A stretch of DNA of 7,705 nucleotides, taken from assembly GCA_947165115.1 (NCBI GenBank), contig CAMUZD010000066.1, positions 1-7,705 of the forward strand, in the 5' to 3' direction. Positions 7,331 to 7,705 of the stretch are shown piece by piece (position 1 is the stretch's first letter; each line of letters begins with the position of its first letter). A model generated the notes under the pieces. It worked only from the letters and a program-made list of their open reading frames with translations, ran no database searches and was not told the origin of the DNA. A program made the position numbers and the translations under genes. Origin of the DNA: an uncultured Clostridia bacterium (GTDB lineage: Bacteria; Bacillota; Clostridia; Oscillospirales; Acutalibacteraceae).

Positions 7331-7705
7331 TTGAGTAAGGATATCAAAAAAGACAAAGATAAAGAGAATGAGGGCATCCTGACCGAAATCGATGCCGAAG
7401 AGGCTGCGGAAATCGCCAAAGCCGAAAAGGATATAGAGGAATTTGAGGCGGGAGCCGAAATGAATACGGTTGTCACCGAGGATTATGACGCGAGTCAGAT
7501 TCAGGTGCTCGAGGGTCTCGAAGCAATCCGCAAGAGACCTGGTATGTATATCGGCTCAACCGGTGAGAGCGGTCTTCATCATCTCGTTTATGAGATAGTC
7601 GACAACTCAATCGACGAGGCGCTCGCGGGCTACTGCACGCATATTGAGGTTGAAATCCAGGAGGGAAATATTATTGCCGTAACCGACAACGGCAGAGGTA
7701 TTCCC
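7331..7705 (+). CDS. gyrB: DNA gyrase subunit B, N-terminal part (3' end outside window)
   Basis: This is the ATPase subunit of gyrase, which with GyrA introduces negative supercoils. Only 125 residues are in the window. The GHKL ATPase start is clear: YDASQIQVLEGLEAIRKRPGMYIGS, then GLHHLVYEIVDNSIDEALAGY, which holds the catalytic Glu and the Mg-binding Asn, and TDNGRGIP, which holds the adenine-contacting Asp. The proposed TTG start adds 43 residues rich in Lys, Asp and Glu before the ATG at 7460. That ATG alone would give a conventional GyrB N-terminus (MNTVVTEDYDASQ) and has its own GGGAG. The frame is open back to 7319 and the sequence between looks coding. I favour TTG because it sits 16 nt after the preceding gene with a ribosome binding site. 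ParE shares these motifs, but the DASQIQVLEGLEAIRKRPGMYIG block favours GyrB. Confidence 0.93.
   Translation, partial: MSKDIKKDKDKENEGILTEIDAEEAAEIAKAEKDIEEFEAGAEMNTVVTEDYDASQIQVLEGLEAIRKRPGMYIGSTGESGLHHLVYEIVDNSIDEALAGYCTHIEVEIQEGNIIAVTDNGRGIP

Overview
This is chromosomal DNA from a Gram-positive, clostridial-type bacterium, probably an Oscillospiraceae/Ruminococcaceae-like anaerobe. The placement is inferred from the directly linked ywiB (DUF1934)-argS pair (a Firmicutes arrangement), GGAG-type ribosome binding sites, frequent AGA arginine codons and very AT-rich intergenic DNA next to balanced coding DNA. No marker in the window fixes a genus.

Layout. (i) Bases 1-3018, plus strand: the distal half of an F-type ATP synthase operon, atpA (3' end only)-atpG-atpD-atpC. 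Spacing is tight: atpG/atpD and atpD/atpC overlap by ATGA, and atpA/atpG are 2 nt apart. The epsilon subunit is only 80 residues long and lacks the C-terminal helical hairpin. (ii) Bases 3018-3046: a 13-bp-stem hairpin flanked by A and T tracts, which serves as a shared terminator for two converging operons. (iii) Bases 3048-6276, minus strand: an operon read right to left as ddl-ywiB-argS, with 0 and 1 nt between stops and starts. It joins peptidoglycan precursor synthesis (D-Ala-D-Ala) to arginyl-tRNA charging. (iv) Bases 6277-6468: a short AT-rich divergent promoter region. It holds a likely ddl promoter on the minus strand, a clear extended -10 promoter on the plus strand, a 9-bp-arm inverted repeat spanning that promoter, and a separate 16-bp perfect palindrome. 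(v) Bases 6469-7705, plus strand: a 281-residue protein I do not recognise, followed 16 nt later by the 5' end of gyrB. gyrB runs off the window and apparently starts at TTG with a charged N-terminal extension.

Most of the window is housekeeping. The points most worth a second look are the unrecognised gene that shares a transcript with gyrB, the inverted repeat over its promoter, the epsilon subunit without its inhibitory domain, and the extended GyrB N-terminus. I see no mobile element, CRISPR array, tRNA, rRNA or riboswitch.
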